Counted from the stretch's first letter, positions 49,697-59,959 are shown. The stretch: 64,000 bases of DNA from Alteromonadales bacterium alter-6D02 (GCA_002835545.1 PIZK01000001.1:62001-126000); one strand, 5' to 3'. The notes: generated by a model from the sequence alone, not told the origin. Numbers and translations: made by a program.

Positions 49697-51052
49697 GTGA
49701 GCACTTTATCGTTTGACTTTTCCCCTAATTTTGAACCATTGGCCGCACGTATGCGGCCTCAAACCTTTGAGCATTATATTGGCCAAGAGCATATATTAGC
49801 TAAAAATCAACCATTACGTATTGCTTTAGAATCTGGCCGTGCGCACTCGATGATTTTATGGGGGCCACCGGGTACAGGAAAAACGACGTTAGCCGAACTC
49901 ATTGCGCATTATGTTGACGCTCATGTTGAGCGTATTTCCGCGGTGACGTCTGGTGTTAAAGAGATCCGTAATGCGATTGAACAGGCGCAGCAAATTGCTC
50001 AATCTCAATCCCGTCGTACCTTATTGTTTGTGGATGAAGTTCATCGTTTTAATAAATCTCAGCAAGATGCTTTTTTACCTTACATCGAGGATGGTACTGT
50101 TATTTTTGTTGGTGCCACTACTGAAAATCCATCATTTCAACTCAATAATGCATTATTATCACGAGCTCGTGTCTATTTATTAAAACAGCTGAGTCCAGAA
50201 AATATCATGTCACTACTAAATCAGGCGCTTAATGATGAAGAGCGAGGATTAGCTGATAGCGGGGTGGTATTAGAAGATGGCGTAGCTTCAGCGTTAGCTA
50301 ACATCGTTCAAGGTGATGCCCGCATGGCACTTAATTACCTTGAACTACTTAATGATATGGCACCGGCGCATTCGGCGGCTAATGGTGAGGTTATTAAGTC
50401 GATTAATCTTGATATGCTTACCCAGGTATGTGGCGATAAAGTGAATCAATTCGATAATAAAGGTGATCTTTATTACGACCTAATTTCAGCGCTTCATAAA
50501 TCTGTGCGTGGTTCCTCGCCTGATGGCGCACTCTATTGGTATTGTCGGTTGTTGGCTGTTGGGGGGGATCCTCTTTATGTTGGTCGTCGACTACTGGCTA
50601 TTGCCTCAGAAGATATTGGCAATGCAGACCCTAAAGCCATGCAAGTGGCTTTGAGTGCGTGGGATTGCTATCACCGCGTTGGTCCAAGCGAAGGGGAACG
50701 GGCTATTGCCCAAGCAGTTATTTACCTTGCCTGTGCACCGAAGAGTAACGCGGTTTATAGTGCGTTTAACCAAATGAAAGCATTGGTTAAACAAGAACAA
50801 GACTACGCCGTTCCTGAGCATTTACGCAATGCGCCGACAAAACTGATGGCTGACTTAGGTTATGGCGCTCAATACCGTTATGCACACAATGAAGCCAATG
50901 CTTTTGCCGCTGGTGAATGTTATTTGCCACAAGAGCTCAAAGATCTTAGCCTTTACCAACCCACTAATCGTGGCTTAGAAGCCAAAATTAGCGAGAAATT
51001 AGACTATCTAAAGCAATTAAACCAACACAGTGATATGAAACGCTATGAATAA
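49697..51052 (+). CDS. rarA: Replication-associated recombination protein RarA, GTG start
   Basis: 451 residues; the GTG at 49697 gives [21 protein letters not shown], closely matching the E. coli N-terminus. AAA+ ATPase of the clamp-loader clade: Walker [18 protein letters not shown], Walker [21 protein letters not shown], sensor 1 GATTENPSF and sensor 2 near [10 protein letters not shown]. The C-terminal MgsA domain has [25 protein letters not shown]. It acts at stalled replication forks. Overlaps crcB by 8 bp, so the two are coupled. Confidence 0.96.
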   Translation: MSTLSFDFSPNFEPLAARMRPQTFEHYIGQEHILAKNQPLRIALESGRAHSMILWGPPGTGKTTLAELIAHYVDAHVERISAVTSGVKEIRNAIEQAQQIAQSQSRRTLLFVDEVHRFNKSQQDAFLPYIEDGTVIFVGATTENPSFQLNNALLSRARVYLLKQLSPENIMSLLNQALNDEERGLADSGVVLEDGVASALANIVQGDARMALNYLELLNDMAPAHSAANGEVIKSINLDMLTQVCGDKVNQFDNKGDLYYDLISALHKSVRGSSPDGALYWYCRLLAVGGDPLYVGRRLLAIASEDIGNADPKAMQVALSAWDCYHRVGPSEGERAIAQAVIYLACAPKSNAVYSAFNQMKALVKQEQDYAVPEHLRNAPTKLMADLGYGAQYRYAHNEANAFAAGECYLPQELKDLSLYQPTNRGLEAKISEKLDYLKQLNQHSDMKRYE

Positions 51053-51413
51053 TCTGTTATTAATTGCGATTGGGGGGGCATTTGGTGCAGTTTCTCGCTA
51101 TGGACTCGCATATTTAGCAATTAACCTATTTGGTAAAGGCTTTCCTTTTGGTACACTTATCGCCAATTTCGTTGGCTCATTTTTAATGGGGTTACTTTTT
51201 GGTCTGGTTGAATCGGGTCAATTGTTACCTCAAGCACGAATTGCATTAGGTGTTGGCTTTTTAGGGGCGTTAACAACCTTTTCTACTTTTTCGTTGGATA
51301 CCTTATTGTTGTTACAACAGGGTGAATGGATGAAAGCACTGCTCAATGTGCTATTAAATGTGATATTAAGTTTAGCTGCTGCGTTTCTCGGTTTGTGGCT
51401 AATCACTAAATAA
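51045..51413 (+). CDS. crcB: Fluoride exporter CrcB/FluC
   Basis: 122 residues, four membrane helices, dual-topology dimer forming two fluoride pores. Motifs: [33 protein letters not shown] (Asn of the pore), [17 protein letters not shown] (Phe-box and central Na+ site). No fluoride riboswitch precedes it, since the start lies inside rarA; expression follows rarA. Confidence 0.95.
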   Translation: MNNLLLIAIGGAFGAVSRYGLAYLAINLFGKGFPFGTLIANFVGSFLMGLLFGLVESGQLLPQARIALGVGFLGALTTFSTFSLDTLLLLQQGEWMKALLNVLLNVILSLAAAFLGLWLITK

Positions 51414-51435
51414 TTAAATATAAGTTTTTGGATAA

Positions 51436-52725
<1,290 letters not shown>

Positions 52726-52735
52726 TCGTTGATAT

Positions 52736-52855
52736 ATGCGTGATGATGACGAGTGGCTAAAACGCCTGCTGTATCGTAGTATGTTAATGGTTTTTGGAAG
52801 TTTACTGTTTATTATTTTGTATGAAGTGATAATCATTGTTGCCGAAAACACGTAA
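52736..52855 (+). CDS. Possible 39-residue single-span membrane peptide
   Basis: A short ORF 10 bp after serS: charged start (RDDDEWLKRLLYRS) then a clear hydrophobic helix (MVFGSLLFIILYEVIIIVA) and ENT. The composition looks selected rather than random, and it ends right before a good terminator. It lacks a strong ribosome site and may be translated by coupling to serS. Function unknown. Confidence 0.4.
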   Translation: MRDDDEWLKRLLYRSMLMVFGSLLFIILYEVIIIVAENT

Positions 52856-52872
52856 CAGTATTTAAGTTAATG

Positions 52873-52900
52873 AAAAGCCAGCGTTTACGCTGGCTTTTTT
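52873..52900 (+). terminator. Rho-independent terminator of the serS transcript
   Basis: AAAAGCCAGCG/CGCTGGCTTTT stem with four-base loop and six T, before the tandem array. Confidence 0.9.
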
Positions 52901-52920
52901 GTATCTGAAATTTATCACTG

Positions 52921-54008
52921 ACCGTCGTTCTGAAAGTGTGTTATTTAGGGGCTCGTTAGTTACTGATATACAATACGAGATTCCGGCTAAAAGCATGCCG
53001 GAACGACACATTGGTGAGGCGCTCTCTTGCATCGTCGTCCTGAAAATGTGTTATTCAGGACCTCGTTAGTTGCTGTTATACAGTACGAGATTCCGGCTAA
53101 AAACCTGCCGGAACGACACATTGGTGAGGCGTTCTCTTGCATCGTCGTCCTGAAAGTGTGTTATTCAGGACCTCGTTAGTTGCTGATATACAGTACGAGA
53201 TTCCGGCTAAAAACCTGCCGGAACGACACATTGGTGGGGCGCTCTCTTGCGTCGTCGTCCTGAAAGTGTGTTATTCAGGATCTCGTTAGTTGCTGATATA
53301 CAATACGAGATTCCGGCTAAAAACCTGCCGGAACGACACATTGGTGGGGCGCTCTTTTGCATCGTCGTCCTGAAAGTGTGTTATTTAGGGGCTCGTTAGT
53401 TGCTGATATACAATACGAGATTCCGGCTAAAAGCATGCCGGAACGACACATTGGTGGGGCGCTCTCTTGCGTCGTCGTCCTGAAAGTGTGTTATTCAGGG
53501 GCTCGTTAGTTGCTGATATACAATACGAGATTCCGGCTAAAAACCTGCCGGAACGACACATTGGTGAGGCGCTCTCTTGCATCGTCGTCCTGAAAATGTG
53601 TTATTCAGGACCTCGTTAGTTGCTGATATACAATACGAGATCCCGGCTAAAAGCATGCCGGAACGACACATTGGTGAGGCGCTCTCTTGCATCGTCGTCC
53701 TGAAAATGTGTTATTCAGGACCTCGTTAGTTGCTGTTATACAGTACGAGATTCCGGCTAAAAACCTGCCGGAACGACACATTGGTGAGGCGTTCTCTTGC
53801 ATCGTCGTCCTGAAAGTGTGTTATTCAGGATCTCGTTAGTTGCTGATATACAATACGAGATTCCGGCTAAAAGCCTGCCGGAACGACACATTGGTGAGGC
53901 GCTCTCTTGCATCGTCGTCCTGAAAATGTGTTATTCAGGATCTCGTTAATTGCTGATATACAGTACGAGATTCCGGCTAAAAGCATGCCGGAACGACACA
54001 TTGGTGAG
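52921..54008 (+). repeat. Tandem array of ten 110-bp repeats, each with two hairpins
   Basis: Units begin at 52921, 53031, 53141, 53251, 53361, 53471, 53581, 53691, 53801 and 53911, an exact 110-bp period; the tenth stops about 12 bp short, 1 bp before the tusE stop codon. Each unit has one hairpin TCCTGAA...TTCAGGA and one TTCCGGC...GCCGGAA, and ends that are roughly inverse (GTCGTCC...GGAACGAC). Units differ at a few bases; units 2 and 8 are identical over 110 bp. Single diverged copies occur at 6934-7033 and (inverted) 60803-60905, so a dispersed REP-like element was amplified here. Not a CRISPR array: there are no unique spacers. Confidence 0.95.
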
Positions 54009-54009
54009 A

Positions 54010-54348
54010 TTAAATACACTTTGCTGGTTTCGGTAACCCAGCAATACGGGTGGCTTGTTTCGCTGGCCCTTTAGGAAAGAGCTTGTAAAGATAACGCGAG
54101 TTGCCTTTTTCTGGCCCAAACTCTTTCGCGACCGCTTTGACGAGCATGCGTACCGCAGGGCTGGTATTAAACTCAAGGTAAAAATTGCGAATAAAGCGCA
54201 CCACTTCCCAATGCTCTTCAGTCATGGTGATATTTTCTAATGATGCTATATGTAGCGCGACTTGTTCATTCCAGTCTTCGAGGTTAAGCAAATAATCATG
54301 CTTATCGACATCAAGGGCTTTGCCTTGAAAAATAATTCCTGTGCTCAT
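54010..54348 (-). CDS. tusE: TusE, sulfur-relay protein (DsrC family)
   Basis: 112 residues. DsrC/TusE fold with [48 protein letters not shown] and [36 protein letters not shown], in parts. The penultimate cysteine (KPAKCI) is the sulfur carrier that passes persulfide to MnmA. Last gene of tusDCBE; its stop codon lies 1 bp from the repeat array. Confidence 0.95.
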   Translation of the reverse strand: MSTGIIFQGKALDVDKHDYLLNLEDWNEQVALHIASLENITMTEEHWEVVRFIRNFYLEFNTSPAVRMLVKAVAKEFGPEKGNSRYLYKLFPKGPAKQATRIAGLPKPAKCI

Positions 54349-54354
54349 GCTGTG

Positions 54355-54618
54355 TTACCAATTTACAATAGGGTGGTGAAGGGCGGTTAACTCGACAAAT
54401 TTTTCTAGGTCGATTAACTTAAATGCTTGCGAGTTTAACACTTGTAAACCCCGTGCATGAAGATCACTTTCTAAAACAAATACCTCATTAAACTGTGCTA
54501 ATGAGTCAGGTAGTGTCGCTGCAATGACACTGTCTTGGGTCAAGACTACTGTCACGTCATTAACGCTTGGAGGTAGGGCTTTAGTAAACGGGCTTTGCGT
54601 AGCAATTAATAACATCAT
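54355..54618 (-). CDS. tusB: TusB, sulfur-relay subunit (DsrH family)
   Basis: 87 residues, DsrH-like: LLIATQSPFTKALPPSVNDV and VVLTQDSVIAATLP, then VFVLESDLHARGLQVLN. Together with TusC and TusD it forms the hexameric relay that accepts sulfur from TusA. Its cysteine is absent, as usual in many TusB. The ATG shares one base with the tusC stop (54618). Confidence 0.9.
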   Translation of the reverse strand: MMLLIATQSPFTKALPPSVNDVTVVLTQDSVIAATLPDSLAQFNEVFVLESDLHARGLQVLNSQAFKLIDLEKFVELTALHHPIVNW

Positions 54619-54974
54619 TAGAAATTTAGTACCTGATCAAATTGACTTAACGTATCAAACCATTGTTTCTGACTCAACATTTGGCCATCAATCAGAAAGT
54701 GTTCGGCAGTTAAACCTCGCTCGTTCATCGACTGCTGGCATAAATAGATTTGCTCGATGTCATACAATTCAAGCAAGCCATAGCTTTTACTAATGTCTTT
54801 ATGTCCGGTTAATTGAGCATCGGTCGACTTGAGGATCTGGTACAACCCATCTCCAGCAAAAAAAAGGCCGACGGGGCGGTCATAAGAAGCATTCGCTAAC
54901 AGCATATCGAGGGATTCACGATCGTTGATGCTACTAAACGGGGCACTACTGTTTACAATAGCTAGGGATTTCAT
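54618..54974 (-). CDS. tusC: TusC, sulfur-relay subunit (DsrF family)
   Basis: 118 residues: SLAIVNSSAPFSSINDRESLDMLLANASYD, in parts; PVGLFFAGDGLYQIL; KDISKSYGLLELYDIEQIYLCQQSMNERGL. DsrE-like fold of the relay complex. It lies between tusD (11 bp) and tusB (1-bp overlap). Confidence 0.92.
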   Translation of the reverse strand: MKSLAIVNSSAPFSSINDRESLDMLLANASYDRPVGLFFAGDGLYQILKSTDAQLTGHKDISKSYGLLELYDIEQIYLCQQSMNERGLTAEHFLIDGQMLSQKQWFDTLSQFDQVLNF

Positions 54975-54985
54975 AAGGTATTCAC

Positions 54986-55375
54986 TTAAAATTGTATTAA
55001 CTTATCTGCATCGGCAGAGGCTTGTACGAACTCACCCAAGCCGCCTAAACGGAAGTGAGGTGCAAGGTTGTCGCTCGCCAGCTGTTGCTCTTTTGCAAGC
55101 TGCTCATCAACAATACCCCGACGCAGCGATGCTGCCACACAGCTGACAAGGTCAACGGCAAAGTTTTCGGCTAGCCCTTGCCATAATGCGACGACATTGG
55201 TTTCATCACTCGCTGGGCAATAAAGTGCATTGGTATTGGCCGTACCTTGTTGATAGAAAAATACTTGAGTTAATTGATGTCCTTGCTTTAACAGCGCTCG
55301 TGCAAATAAATAGGCACTGTAAGCCCCTTGGCTATTCACATCACTGTTAACGACTAAAACATATTTCAGTGTCAC
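54986..55375 (-). CDS. tusD: TusD, catalytic subunit of the sulfur relay (DsrE family)
   Basis: 129 residues, first gene of tusDCBE. LKYVLVVNSDVNSQGAYSAYLFARALLKQGH, in parts, and the active-site cysteine in VDLVSCVAASLRRGI (about residue 77), which receives persulfide from TusA. Cytoplasmic. The relay feeds MnmA, encoded elsewhere in the window at 35.1-36.2 kb. Confidence 0.94.
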   Translation of the reverse strand: MTLKYVLVVNSDVNSQGAYSAYLFARALLKQGHQLTQVFFYQQGTANTNALYCPASDETNVVALWQGLAENFAVDLVSCVAASLRRGIVDEQLAKEQQLASDNLAPHFRLGGLGEFVQASADADKLIQF

Positions 55376-55641
55376 TATGGTTGTTACCTTGTTATATGTA
55401 GTGGCGGAAACCCATTACATGAGTGAGAAAATTAAGGGTATTCTAACATGCCTCATAAGCTATGTTTATACCAAATACATTAAGTAAGTGATCTTGTTGT
55501 GCCTTGGAAAGATGAGCTAGAACAAGACGCTGATTGAGTAATAGCTGGCGATTGGGGTTGAGAGCAACCTCGTTCCTGATTATTTAAACTGCTACAAATG
55601 GGCAAATAGTTAATGCAATTGGTATTCGAATAAAGTATCAG

Positions 55642-55703
55642 GCAAAAAAAAGCTCCGCACTAGCGAAGCTTTTGGGTTAATTAGAGTAACATACTCTAAT
55701 TAA
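55642..55703 (-). terminator. Two consecutive hairpins after yccA
   Basis: Nearest the stop is a perfect 12-bp stem TTAATTAGAGTA/TACTCTAATTAA (55677-55688, 55692-55703). Next is a GC-rich stem near 55649-55672 (AAAGCTCCGC with GCGAAGCTTT, one mismatch) with a long T run on the minus strand, the actual terminator. In the rest of the 335-bp gap up to tusD (55376-55641) I see no gene. Confidence 0.75.
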
Positions 55704-55710
55704 GTGTAAC

Positions 55711-56373
55711 TTAGTCGTCACCGGCAAAGCCTAATAAAGCTAATAGGTTGATGAATAAGTTATAGATGTTTAAGTATAAAGATACTGTGGCGCGGATGTA
55801 GTTAGTTTCACCGCCGTGAACGATACGACTTGTATCATACAAGATAAAACCAGACATAATCATTACGATTGCTGCACTTAACGCTAAGCTCACTGCCGGG
55901 ATAGCGAAGAAGATGTTAGCAATAGCGGCAACGATTACAACTAAGATACCAACACTTAAGAAGCCGCCCATGAAAGAGAAGTCTTTTTTAGTAGATAACG
56001 CGTAAGCTGATAAACCGAAAAAGATTAATGCCGTGCCACCTAGCGCTTGCATAATTAACTCACCGCCATTAGACATTGCTAAATAACGATTTAAGATTGG
56101 GCCGAGTGCCATACCCATACAGCCAGTGAAAATAAATGTCCACATTAGGCCTTGTGCTGTATCCGCTTTTTTATGAACGATAAATAAGCTGATGAAACCA
56201 GCGATTAGGAAACCGAAGTAACCAATCATACCTAAATTCAATTGGGTACTGAAAAAAGCCGTTACTGCACTGAACATTAATGTCATTGCTAATAGGCTGT
56301 AAGTATTTCTCAATACTTTATTAGTTTGTAACGCAGACTCATTCGTTGCGCTATAAGTTGTACGATGCTCCAT
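55711..56373 (-). CDS. yccA: YccA, Bax inhibitor-1 family membrane protein
   Basis: 220 residues with seven membrane helices. N-terminal TNKVLRNTYSLLAMTLMFSAVTAF, VIVAAIANIFFAIP and C-terminal YDTSRIVHGGETNYIRATVSLYLNIYNLFINLLALL, in parts, identify the BI-1/YccA family. In E. coli YccA is a substrate and inhibitor of the FtsH protease and helps when SecY is jammed. Neighbours tus genes as in many gammaproteobacteria. ACGGAGTTTTT lies before the ATG. Confidence 0.93.
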   Translation of the reverse strand: MEHRTTYSATNESALQTNKVLRNTYSLLAMTLMFSAVTAFFSTQLNLGMIGYFGFLIAGFISLFIVHKKADTAQGLMWTFIFTGCMGMALGPILNRYLAMSNGGELIMQALGGTALIFFGLSAYALSTKKDFSFMGGFLSVGILVVIVAAIANIFFAIPAVSLALSAAIVMIMSGFILYDTSRIVHGGETNYIRATVSLYLNIYNLFINLLALLGFAGDD

Positions 56374-56544
56374 AAAAACTCCGTCTAAATTAAAAATAAT
56401 TACTCAATTTGATTCTACTATAACAGCAACTTGGCCATTGTCATAATATGCCGTTCTCACTTGTTAGTATATGACGATTTTGTGAGCAAAAAGTTTAGTT
56501 TTATTAAAAAAAACTTATTAACACTTGCATCTCATCTGTATTGC

Positions 56545-56550
56545 TATACT
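56545..56550 (+). promoter_or_regulatory. Probable -10 box of tRNA-Ser copy 1
   Basis: TATACT lies 12 bp before the tRNA, followed by a GC-rich discriminator (CACCGCG) typical of stringently controlled stable RNA. A TTGCAT is 14 bp upstream, closer than a normal -35. Confidence 0.45.
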
Positions 56551-56562
56551 ATACACCGCGCT

Positions 56563-56653
56563 GGAGAGATGGCAGAGTGGTCGAATGCACCGGTCTTGAA
56601 AACCGGCATGGGTTAATAGCCCATCTAGGGTTCAAATCCCTATCTCTCCGCCA
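56563..56653 (+). tRNA. tRNA-Ser(UGA), copy 1
   Basis: 91 nt with encoded CCA. Acceptor GGAGAGA pairs TCTCTCC; anticodon loop CTTGAAA with TGA at 56597-56599; long variable arm ATGGG-TTAATAG-CCCAT; T-loop TTCAAAT. Class II shape proves Ser. Identical in sequence to copy 2 at 59960-60050. Confidence 0.98.
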
Positions 56654-57040
56654 CTAATTAAGAAAAGCCCGCTAACATGAAAATGTTAGCGGGCTTTTTG
56701 CTTTCAGGTTAAAAAAATGCGTTAATAGCGCAGTTAGGGAGATTCAAATTCCTACCTCTGCGCCACTAATTTAGAGAAGCCTGCTAACATGAAAATGTTA
56801 GCGGGCTTTTTGCTTTCAGGTTAAAAAAATGCGTTAATAGCGCAGTTAGGGAGATTCAAATCTCTATCTCTCTGCCACTTATTTAGAAAAGCCCGTGAAC
56901 ATGAAAATGTTAGTGGGCTTTTTGCTTTCAGGTTAAAAAAATGTGTTAATAGCGCAGTTAGGGAGATTCAAATTTCTATCTCTCTGCCACTAATTTAGAA
57001 AAGCCCGTTAACATGAAAGTGTTAACGGGCTTTTGGCTTT
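56654..57040 (+). repeat. Array of three tRNA-Ser 3'-fragments, each alternating with a terminator
   Basis: After the tRNA a terminator (stem AAGCCCGCTAACAT/ATGTTAGCGGGCTT, 56665-56696) is followed by a 47-base degenerate copy of the tRNA variable arm, T-arm and 3' acceptor strand ending CGCCA or TGCCA. The set repeats with a 112-bp step: fragments at 56719-56765, 56831-56877, 56943-56989; terminators near 56665, 56776, 56887 and 57000. Each fragment keeps the GTTAATAG variable loop and TTCAAAT. Confidence 0.9.
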
Positions 57041-57062
57041 TTAGGCTTAATTACCTTAAACA

Positions 57063-57100
57063 CATCCGTCGTTCCGGTAGTGTTTTGAGCCGGAATCTCC
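57063..57100 (-). repeat. Half copy of the dispersed hairpin repeat
   Basis: CATCCGTCGTTCCGG...CCGGAATCTCC equals one end plus the CCGG hairpin of the 110-bp/REP-like element in inverted orientation; the other half is missing. Confidence 0.65.
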
Positions 57101-57115
57101 TAACGAAACAAGATA

Positions 57116-57150
57116 AGCTCACTAACATGAAACATGTTAGTGAGATTTTT
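57116..57150. terminator. Terminator-like hairpin between the tRNA array and the HDOD gene
   Basis: Stem CTCACTAACATG/CATGTTAGTGAG with a 3-base loop, followed by five T on the plus strand. It resembles the array terminators (CTAACATGAAA), so it may be a further degenerate unit. Confidence 0.7.
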
Positions 57151-57174
57151 GCTTAAAAGCTGATATTAGAGTGT

Positions 57175-58020
57175 TTAGAACAATAGCGCGCTTGAAGGAT
57201 TGAGAATGGATAAAAGCTCCAAACGCTCAACATTGCAAATATCTTTCGCTTCATCTAAAACATCATCATTAAGTGAAAAGTCTTTTATCTCTTGGAAGTT
57301 AATCACTTTACTATAAGGCTCATCTTCAAACTGGTGATTTTTAAACACGGCTCGTTTAGCGATGTATAGTAATTTAGATTCTAATGTCGCATCTTCATGA
57401 GTTAAGTCATCTTGTAACGCGATTGGGTGGGATATAGATAAAGGAAAACCCCATAATTCAAGTAAGCGCGCACCGCATTCGCCAAAACTAAAACCAACAG
57501 TGAGTCGTTGTTTTTCCCAAGGTAAGATACTGATGTCATCGCAAGCGCATTGATGTACTAATTTGCTATCATGCTGTTGGATAGTGAGCTCACCGAGGTT
57601 ATGTAACAACCCTATAATGAATAAGCGCTCGGCATTTTTAAGGCCAAAACTTTGTCCTAAGTATTTAATCGTCAAGGCTGTATCTACGCTGGTAAACCAG
57701 AAATCATCGAGGTACTCATGGTCAACTTCAGGGCGGTTAAATGCTTTACTACTAAAAAAGGTGAGAACGAGACTATAAACTTCTTTGGTCCCTAAAATCA
57801 TTATCGCTTTAGTAATGGTATCAACTTTGCCCGATGTTTTATAAATCGGGCTATTGGCTAACTTTAAAATGGTTGCTGTTAAGGCGGGATCTAAAATGAT
57901 GACTTCACCGATTTCATCCATAGTCGAATCGTCACTTTCGAGTAATGATTTTATTCGAAAAAATGAGTCTTCTAAAACAAATACTTCATTGGCTGTTTTT
58001 GCATAATCTAATGCATTCAT
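57175..58020 (-). CDS. HDOD domain protein
   Basis: 281 residues, an HDOD domain over most of the length: LLESDDSTMDEIGEVIILDPALTATILKLANSP, in parts; ITKAIMILGTKEVYSLVLT; GLLHNLGELTI. The HD metal-binding residues of true HD phosphohydrolases are largely replaced (LHNLGE, no paired His-Asp), as in HDOD proteins, which act as signalling scaffolds in c-di-GMP and stress pathways. No other domain. Lies between the two tRNA-Ser arrays, divergent from the GGDEF fusion gene. Confidence 0.88.
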   Translation of the reverse strand: MNALDYAKTANEVFVLEDSFFRIKSLLESDDSTMDEIGEVIILDPALTATILKLANSPIYKTSGKVDTITKAIMILGTKEVYSLVLTFFSSKAFNRPEVDHEYLDDFWFTSVDTALTIKYLGQSFGLKNAERLFIIGLLHNLGELTIQQHDSKLVHQCACDDISILPWEKQRLTVGFSFGECGARLLELWGFPLSISHPIALQDDLTHEDATLESKLLYIAKRAVFKNHQFEDEPYSKVINFQEIKDFSLNDDVLDEAKDICNVERLELLSILNPSSALLF

Positions 58021-58219
58021 ATTTTTAACCCCATAATGAGCGGTTTTACTGATAGAAAATAAAAGTGAGATATTGCGATAAGTATAGACCTTATTAGATT
58101 AAAACTAGAGATAAAACAAATTTATCACTACATTTAATGAACTCAAGTCTAAAATATCACGTATTTCGAGTTATATAGGTTATACTAATTTCTGCACATG
58201 TGTTTTCTAAGGATGGGGT

Positions 58220-59854
58220 TTGTTGAAATATTTACATTGTTTGTTAGCTGGTCCTTTGCTGTTTTTACTGTGTTTAGTCAGTTATGTCCCTCCCGTTTTT
58301 GCTCTTAATATTGATAGTCTACCGAAAGAACTTGAAAAGATTAGATTCCAAGTACGTTGGCATCATCAGTATCAGTTTGCAGGTTACTACGCAGCCAAGC
58401 ATAAAGGTTTTTTTGCTGAAGCTGGTTTTGACGTCGAAATTATTGATGGCAGCCCCGAAAGACAACCTGTGACAGAAGTCCTTGCTGGACGCGCTGACTT
58501 TGCCGAAGGCAATAGTGAAGTGTTAATTAGTCGCTTACGTGGCGAGCCTATTATTGCCTTAGCAGCGATTTTTCAACAGTCACCATCTGTCCTTTTAACG
58601 CTTGCCGACTCCCATATAAATCATGCTTCTCAGCTAAAAGGTCATTCTGTGATGCTTGCTGGGAATGACGATGATGCTGATTTACTTGCTATGTTTAGCG
58701 TGGCTGGTTTATCTAAAAATGATATCAATGTTATCCCTAGTTCTTATGATATATCAGATTTAAGTAATGGTAGCGTAACAGCGTTTAATTCTTACTTAAG
58801 TAACGAGCCTTACTTTCTTGCTCTTCAAGACATTAAATACAACATAATAAAACCTCAAGATTATGGGATTAAGTTCTATAGCGATATTTTATTCACAACA
58901 CAGGAACAGGTGAATAAAGATCCCAAAAGAGTCGAGCGATTCAAACAAGCGGTTTTAAAAGGATGGCGTTATGCCATTCATAATTCTGAAGAGATAATTA
59001 ATATTATTTATACTCAATACAATGATGAAAAAACGCTAAACCATATGAGATATGAAGCATTAGCTATTAACGCACTAGTTCACTCTGAGATTTTACCTGT
59101 TGGCCATATTTTTGAACCTCGTATCGAGAAAATGGCTGATGTGTTTATCGAACAAGGAATGGTCAAAGATAAAACTCATTTAGATGGTTTTATTTTTGTC
59201 GCACCGCAAAAGTTTAGCCCAAAGTTATACTTTGGCTTTTTTGTCGCTGTGATTGTTACCTTACTATCGTTGCTTGTTGCGGGTTTATTTATAAAAATGA
59301 ACTTTAAACTTAAATTGGAAATCTCCCGTAGAAAAGATTACCAAGAAAAATTACAACATTTAGCCGATACTGATGGGTTAACCCAATTACTCAATCGCCG
59401 AGCTTTTATGCGCCAATATCAACAACATGAAGCATTGGCCCGCCGCTATAATCAGACTTTTTGTCTAGCTCTTTTCGATCTGGATTTATTTAAAAATATC
59501 AATGATCAATATGGCCATGATGCTGGAGACCGAGTCTTATTGGCTGTTGCTGCGATTTTAAAAGACTCAATACGTGACTCTGATGTTTGTGCTCGCTTTG
59601 GTGGGGAAGAATTCATATGGCTTTTCCCTAATACCAGTTTAGCTCAGGCATTAAACTGTGTTGAAAGAGTACGTTTAGCTTTTGAAAATGAAGGGGTGAC
59701 CTTAGATAATGAGCATGTGATTCAGTTTACCGCGTCTTTTGGTGTCATTCAGGGTGATAAAGAAGAACTTTGTGAGCTGCTCAACCATGTGGATCGTGCG
59801 TTATATAAAGCTAAAGCCGCAGGCCGAAATACCGTTCATGCAGAGGTCGCGTAA
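58220..59854 (+). CDS. NMT1/THI5-like substrate-binding protein fused to GGDEF diguanylate cyclase
   Basis: 544 residues from TTG 58220, AAGGA six bases upstream. Residues 1-28 form a signal/anchor (HCLLAGPLLFLLCLVSYVPP). Residues ~33-325 are a periplasmic binding domain of the NMT1/THI5 type (IRFQVRWHHQYQFAGYYAAK, EAGFDVEIIDGSPERQP, LAGRADFAEGNSEVLISRL), which in transporters binds pyrimidines, taurine or similar. A membrane helix (LYFGFFVAVIVTLLSLLVAG, about 339-358) leads to the GGDEF domain: TDGLTQLLNRRAF, LFDLDLFKNIND and RFGGEEF (GGEEF 461-465), with RDSD I-site at 452-455. A ligand-gated, product-inhibited cyclase. The binding domain acts as sensor since no ABC permease is near. Confidence 0.92.
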   Translation: MLKYLHCLLAGPLLFLLCLVSYVPPVFALNIDSLPKELEKIRFQVRWHHQYQFAGYYAAKHKGFFAEAGFDVEIIDGSPERQPVTEVLAGRADFAEGNSEVLISRLRGEPIIALAAIFQQSPSVLLTLADSHINHASQLKGHSVMLAGNDDDADLLAMFSVAGLSKNDINVIPSSYDISDLSNGSVTAFNSYLSNEPYFLALQDIKYNIIKPQDYGIKFYSDILFTTQEQVNKDPKRVERFKQAVLKGWRYAIHNSEEIINIIYTQYNDEKTLNHMRYEALAINALVHSEILPVGHIFEPRIEKMADVFIEQGMVKDKTHLDGFIFVAPQKFSPKLYFGFFVAVIVTLLSLLVAGLFIKMNFKLKLEISRRKDYQEKLQHLADTDGLTQLLNRRAFMRQYQQHEALARRYNQTFCLALFDLDLFKNINDQYGHDAGDRVLLAVAAILKDSIRDSDVCARFGGEEFIWLFPNTSLAQALNCVERVRLAFENEGVTLDNEHVIQFTASFGVIQGDKEELCELLNHVDRALYKAKAAGRNTVHAEVA

Positions 59855-59914
59855 TTATATATTTTTCATTTGTGTGTTTTATCGGCAGTCGTAACTAATA
59901 AGCCATCTTATTGC

Positions 59915-59943
59915 TTTACAAAACGAAATAACATCATTAATAT
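59915..59943 (+). promoter_or_regulatory. Promoter of tRNA-Ser copy 2
   Basis: TTTACA (59915-59920) and TAATAT (59938-59943) are separated by 17 bp; the tRNA begins 17 bp after the -10 box. Confidence 0.65.
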
Positions 59944-59959
59944 GCGCTTCACCAGCTGC

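Noticed and set aside
51000-51045. Fluoride riboswitch upstream of crcB
   Set aside because: crcB starts inside rarA; no non-coding leader is present and no pseudoknot pattern is seen.
52921-54008. CRISPR array
   Set aside because: The whole 110-bp unit repeats without unique spacers, repeats contain two hairpins, and no cas genes are near.
53946-54348. ORF of 76 codons across the array end and tusE (53946-54176)
   Set aside because: It reads the array and tusE in a wrong frame; tusE is well supported.
56431-56616. 61-codon ORF running into tRNA-Ser copy 1
   Set aside because: It overlaps the tRNA and its promoter and has no family resemblance.
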